Below the pieces are notes generated by a model, which was not told where the DNA came from, did no database searches, and saw only the letters and a list, made by a program, of their open reading frames with translations. Positions 52,973 through 54,517 of a DNA stretch of 54,517 nucleotides are shown here, piece after piece. Source of the DNA: Candidatus Zhuqueibacterota bacterium. Its GTDB lineage: Bacteria; Zhuqueibacterota; Zhuqueibacteria; Residuimicrobiales; Krinioviventaceae. The stretch spans positions 1-54,517 of the forward strand of contig JAFGKD010000011.1 in NCBI GenBank assembly GCA_016928775.1. The letters are read 5' to 3'. Positions within the stretch are counted from its first letter, which is position 1, and each line of letters opens with the position of its first letter. Position numbers and translations under genes: made by a program.

Positions 52973-54436
52973 GTGAAGTGCAGAGCTACAGTTTGTCTCG
53001 GGCTGCCGCTTGTCGTTTTGCTCGTACTGACAGCGACTCTGTTTGGGGCGACGACGGGTAAAATTGCCGGGCGCGTCACGGACAAAGAAACGGGTGAACC
53101 GCTTGTTGGCGCCAACATTATCATTCAAAACACAAACCTGGGTGCAGCGGCGGATATCGATGGTAACTTTTTTATCATCAACATTCCACCTGGAAAATAC
53201 GTGGTGGAAGCGCGAATGATGGGCTACACCAATACCGTGATGGAGGACGCCCAGGTGCGCACCAACGCCACGACCTCACTCGATTTCAAACTCACCGCAA
53301 CTGTCATCGAGGGTGAAACCATTGTTGTGACGGTCGATGCCATCTCGACCAAAAAAGACCAGACCAGTTCCATACGCAACGTATCATCCGATCAAATCGA
53401 ACTGCTACCCGTGGAAAGCGTGCAACAGGTCATCAACCTGCAAGCCGGTGTGGTGAACGGTCATTTTCGCGGCGGACGAACGAACGAAGTGTCCTATATG
53501 ATCGATGGTCTCCAGGTCAATGATGTCTACGACAAAGGGCGACTCACCAATGTTGAAACCGAGGTCATTCAGGATGTTGAAGTGATCCTCGGGACGTTCA
53601 ACGCCGAGTATGGACGCGCCATGAGCGGCGTTGTCAACGCGGTCACCAAAGAAGGCAGCGAAAGATTCCATGGAATGGTTTCCGGTCAGCTCGGTAACTA
53701 TTACACCAATCATACGGATCTTTTTATAGGCCTCACGCCCGGCGACATTACCCGCAAAACCAACCTGCGCGCCCAGCTTGAGGGACCCATTATCAGAAAA
53801 TATCTCACCTTTTTTGTCAATTATCGCGGCCGCGATGAAGCCAACCATTTGAACGGTATTTATCGATTCAATCCATACGACTATAGCAATTTTACGTCCA
53901 TGAATCCGGAGGACTGGTACTCGGAGCATACGGGTGACGATTCTTATGTTTCGATGAGCATTTTTAAAGGTTACAGCTTTTATGGCAAGCTGACCCTCCG
54001 TCCTTTTGCTAATTTGAAAGCAAACCTGATTTACAGTCGATCAGAGTCCGAGAGCGGCTCTTATCAACACTATATGCGCTATAATCCGTACGGCGTGGCC
54101 CATAATTTCAGCGATGTGAACAACTATACGTTCCTGCTGAACCACACCATTTCGCCGAAAATGTTTCATGAATTCAAAATAAACTTTGTGGACAACCTCT
54201 ATAACCGCTATGTCTATGAAAATCCCACTGATCCCCGTTACGTGAGCGAATGGTACGGTTTCTCAACTGGTCCGGGATTCTCAACCGGCTCGCAGGACAA
54301 AGTCTATACGGACAACAGCACCACTCGAACGGATATCAAATGGGACGCAACCTGGCAGGTGACGAAAAACCACAGCCTCAAAGGCGGTTTTTTGCTCACC
54401 AATCATGATAAAGATATCAAAGAATATCAGATGTAA
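52973..54436 (+). CDS. TonB-dependent receptor, truncated in the barrel
   Basis: A signal peptide (about residues 1-24, LLVLTATLFGA) is followed by a CarboxypepD_reg-like domain (GKIAGRVTDKETGEPLVGAN) and a plug (QVINLQAGVVNGHFRGGRTN, YMIDGLQVNDVYDKGRL, FNAEYGRAMSGVVNAVTKEG). Only part of the barrel follows. Reading stops at HDKDIKEYQM (TAA 54434-54436), at 487 residues, where relatives of this OMP type normally run to 900 or more. The window extends 81 nt further and no frame continues barrel-like sequence. The start is GTG with AGGAG. It is probably a truncated gene, though the end of the window limits certainty. Confidence 0.8.
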   Translation: MKCRATVCLGLPLVVLLVLTATLFGATTGKIAGRVTDKETGEPLVGANIIIQNTNLGAAADIDGNFFIINIPPGKYVVEARMMGYTNTVMEDAQVRTNATTSLDFKLTATVIEGETIVVTVDAISTKKDQTSSIRNVSSDQIELLPVESVQQVINLQAGVVNGHFRGGRTNEVSYMIDGLQVNDVYDKGRLTNVETEVIQDVEVILGTFNAEYGRAMSGVVNAVTKEGSERFHGMVSGQLGNYYTNHTDLFIGLTPGDITRKTNLRAQLEGPIIRKYLTFFVNYRGRDEANHLNGIYRFNPYDYSNFTSMNPEDWYSEHTGDDSYVSMSIFKGYSFYGKLTLRPFANLKANLIYSRSESESGSYQHYMRYNPYGVAHNFSDVNNYTFLLNHTISPKMFHEFKINFVDNLYNRYVYENPTDPRYVSEWYGFSTGPGFSTGSQDKVYTDNSTTRTDIKWDATWQVTKNHSLKGGFLLTNHDKDIKEYQM

Positions 54437-54517
54437 CCGATCACAGGGTAGTCAAATAAATATTGTTCTTTGAAAAAAAATCCTTGCGCCTATGGCTTAA
54501 ATATCTTATCTTTAAGC

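Noticed and set aside
1..54517. CRISPR array, rRNA genes, integrase or prophage
   Set aside because: No regularly spaced repeats, no rRNA-like sequence and no recombinase or phage structural genes were seen on either strand.

Overview
This 54.5 kb window is a chromosomal segment of moderate GC content with no rRNA, CRISPR array, integrase or recognisable phage gene. Several traits point to the FCB superphylum (Calditrichota, KSB1 or a related candidate phylum): two TonB-dependent receptors with an N-terminal carboxypeptidase-regulatory-like domain, secreted proteins with a C-terminal 'YPNPFNPSTTISY' or 'FSPDGDG' type tail, a lamin-tail protein, and polysaccharide-degrading enzymes (pullulanase, GH5, remnants of GH9 and GH95). 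The phylum assignment is inference.

Layout. 1-5.0 kb (minus strand): tyrS, smpB, then the pyrimidine genes pyrC, pyrB and pyrR, preceded by a hairpin plus U-tract that looks like a PyrR-type attenuator. 5.1-10.4 kb: a small conserved protein, a secreted beta-propeller protein, a GT2 glycosyltransferase and a complete TonB-dependent receptor. 10.5-13.2 kb: a decay zone with a broken AAA/DUF4143 ATPase, a GH9 cellulase remnant and an FG-GAP remnant around one intact DUF1841-like gene. 13.2-21.6 kb: pgm, tRNA-Leu(UAG), then tig-clpP-clpX-engB, an aminotransferase and an M23 peptidase. 21.5-23.7 kb: a two-gene DNA-metabolism pair (DUF4130 protein plus radical SAM protein) behind a promoter flanked by two near-identical 17-bp boxes. 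23.8-26.3 kb: envelope proteins of unknown role. 26.4-32.3 kb: an unusual acyl-CoA dehydrogenase, an ETF-quinone oxidoreductase/FixCX-like protein and a divergent EtfB-EtfA pair. 32.6-36.8 kb: small envelope proteins, a truncated sigma factor, a hairpin-rich stretch, a GH95 pseudogene and an aldo/keto reductase. 36.9-42.6 kb: YihY/BrkB membrane protein, lamin-tail protein, an anchored protein of unknown function and a lipid kinase. 42.7-46.5 kb (minus): rplM-rpsI-rpsB-tsf-pyrH-frr with an internal terminator and a structured rpsB leader. 46.6 kb to the end: tRNA-Leu(CAG), a sulfatase-maturase-like radical SAM gene with one in-frame amber codon, pullulanase, a small HExxH protein, a nitroreductase, a GH5 lipoprotein and a second TonB-dependent receptor cut short within its barrel.

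How it fits together: the window suggests a heterotrophic, polymer-using Gram-negative bacterium. Several sugar-polymer genes are decaying by internal deletion, while housekeeping operons are intact. The most unusual candidate system is the dehydrogenase/FixCX-like/ETF cluster, in which both ETF subunits carry altered cofactor-binding motifs. The second is the radical SAM DNA-metabolism pair with its twin operator-like boxes.
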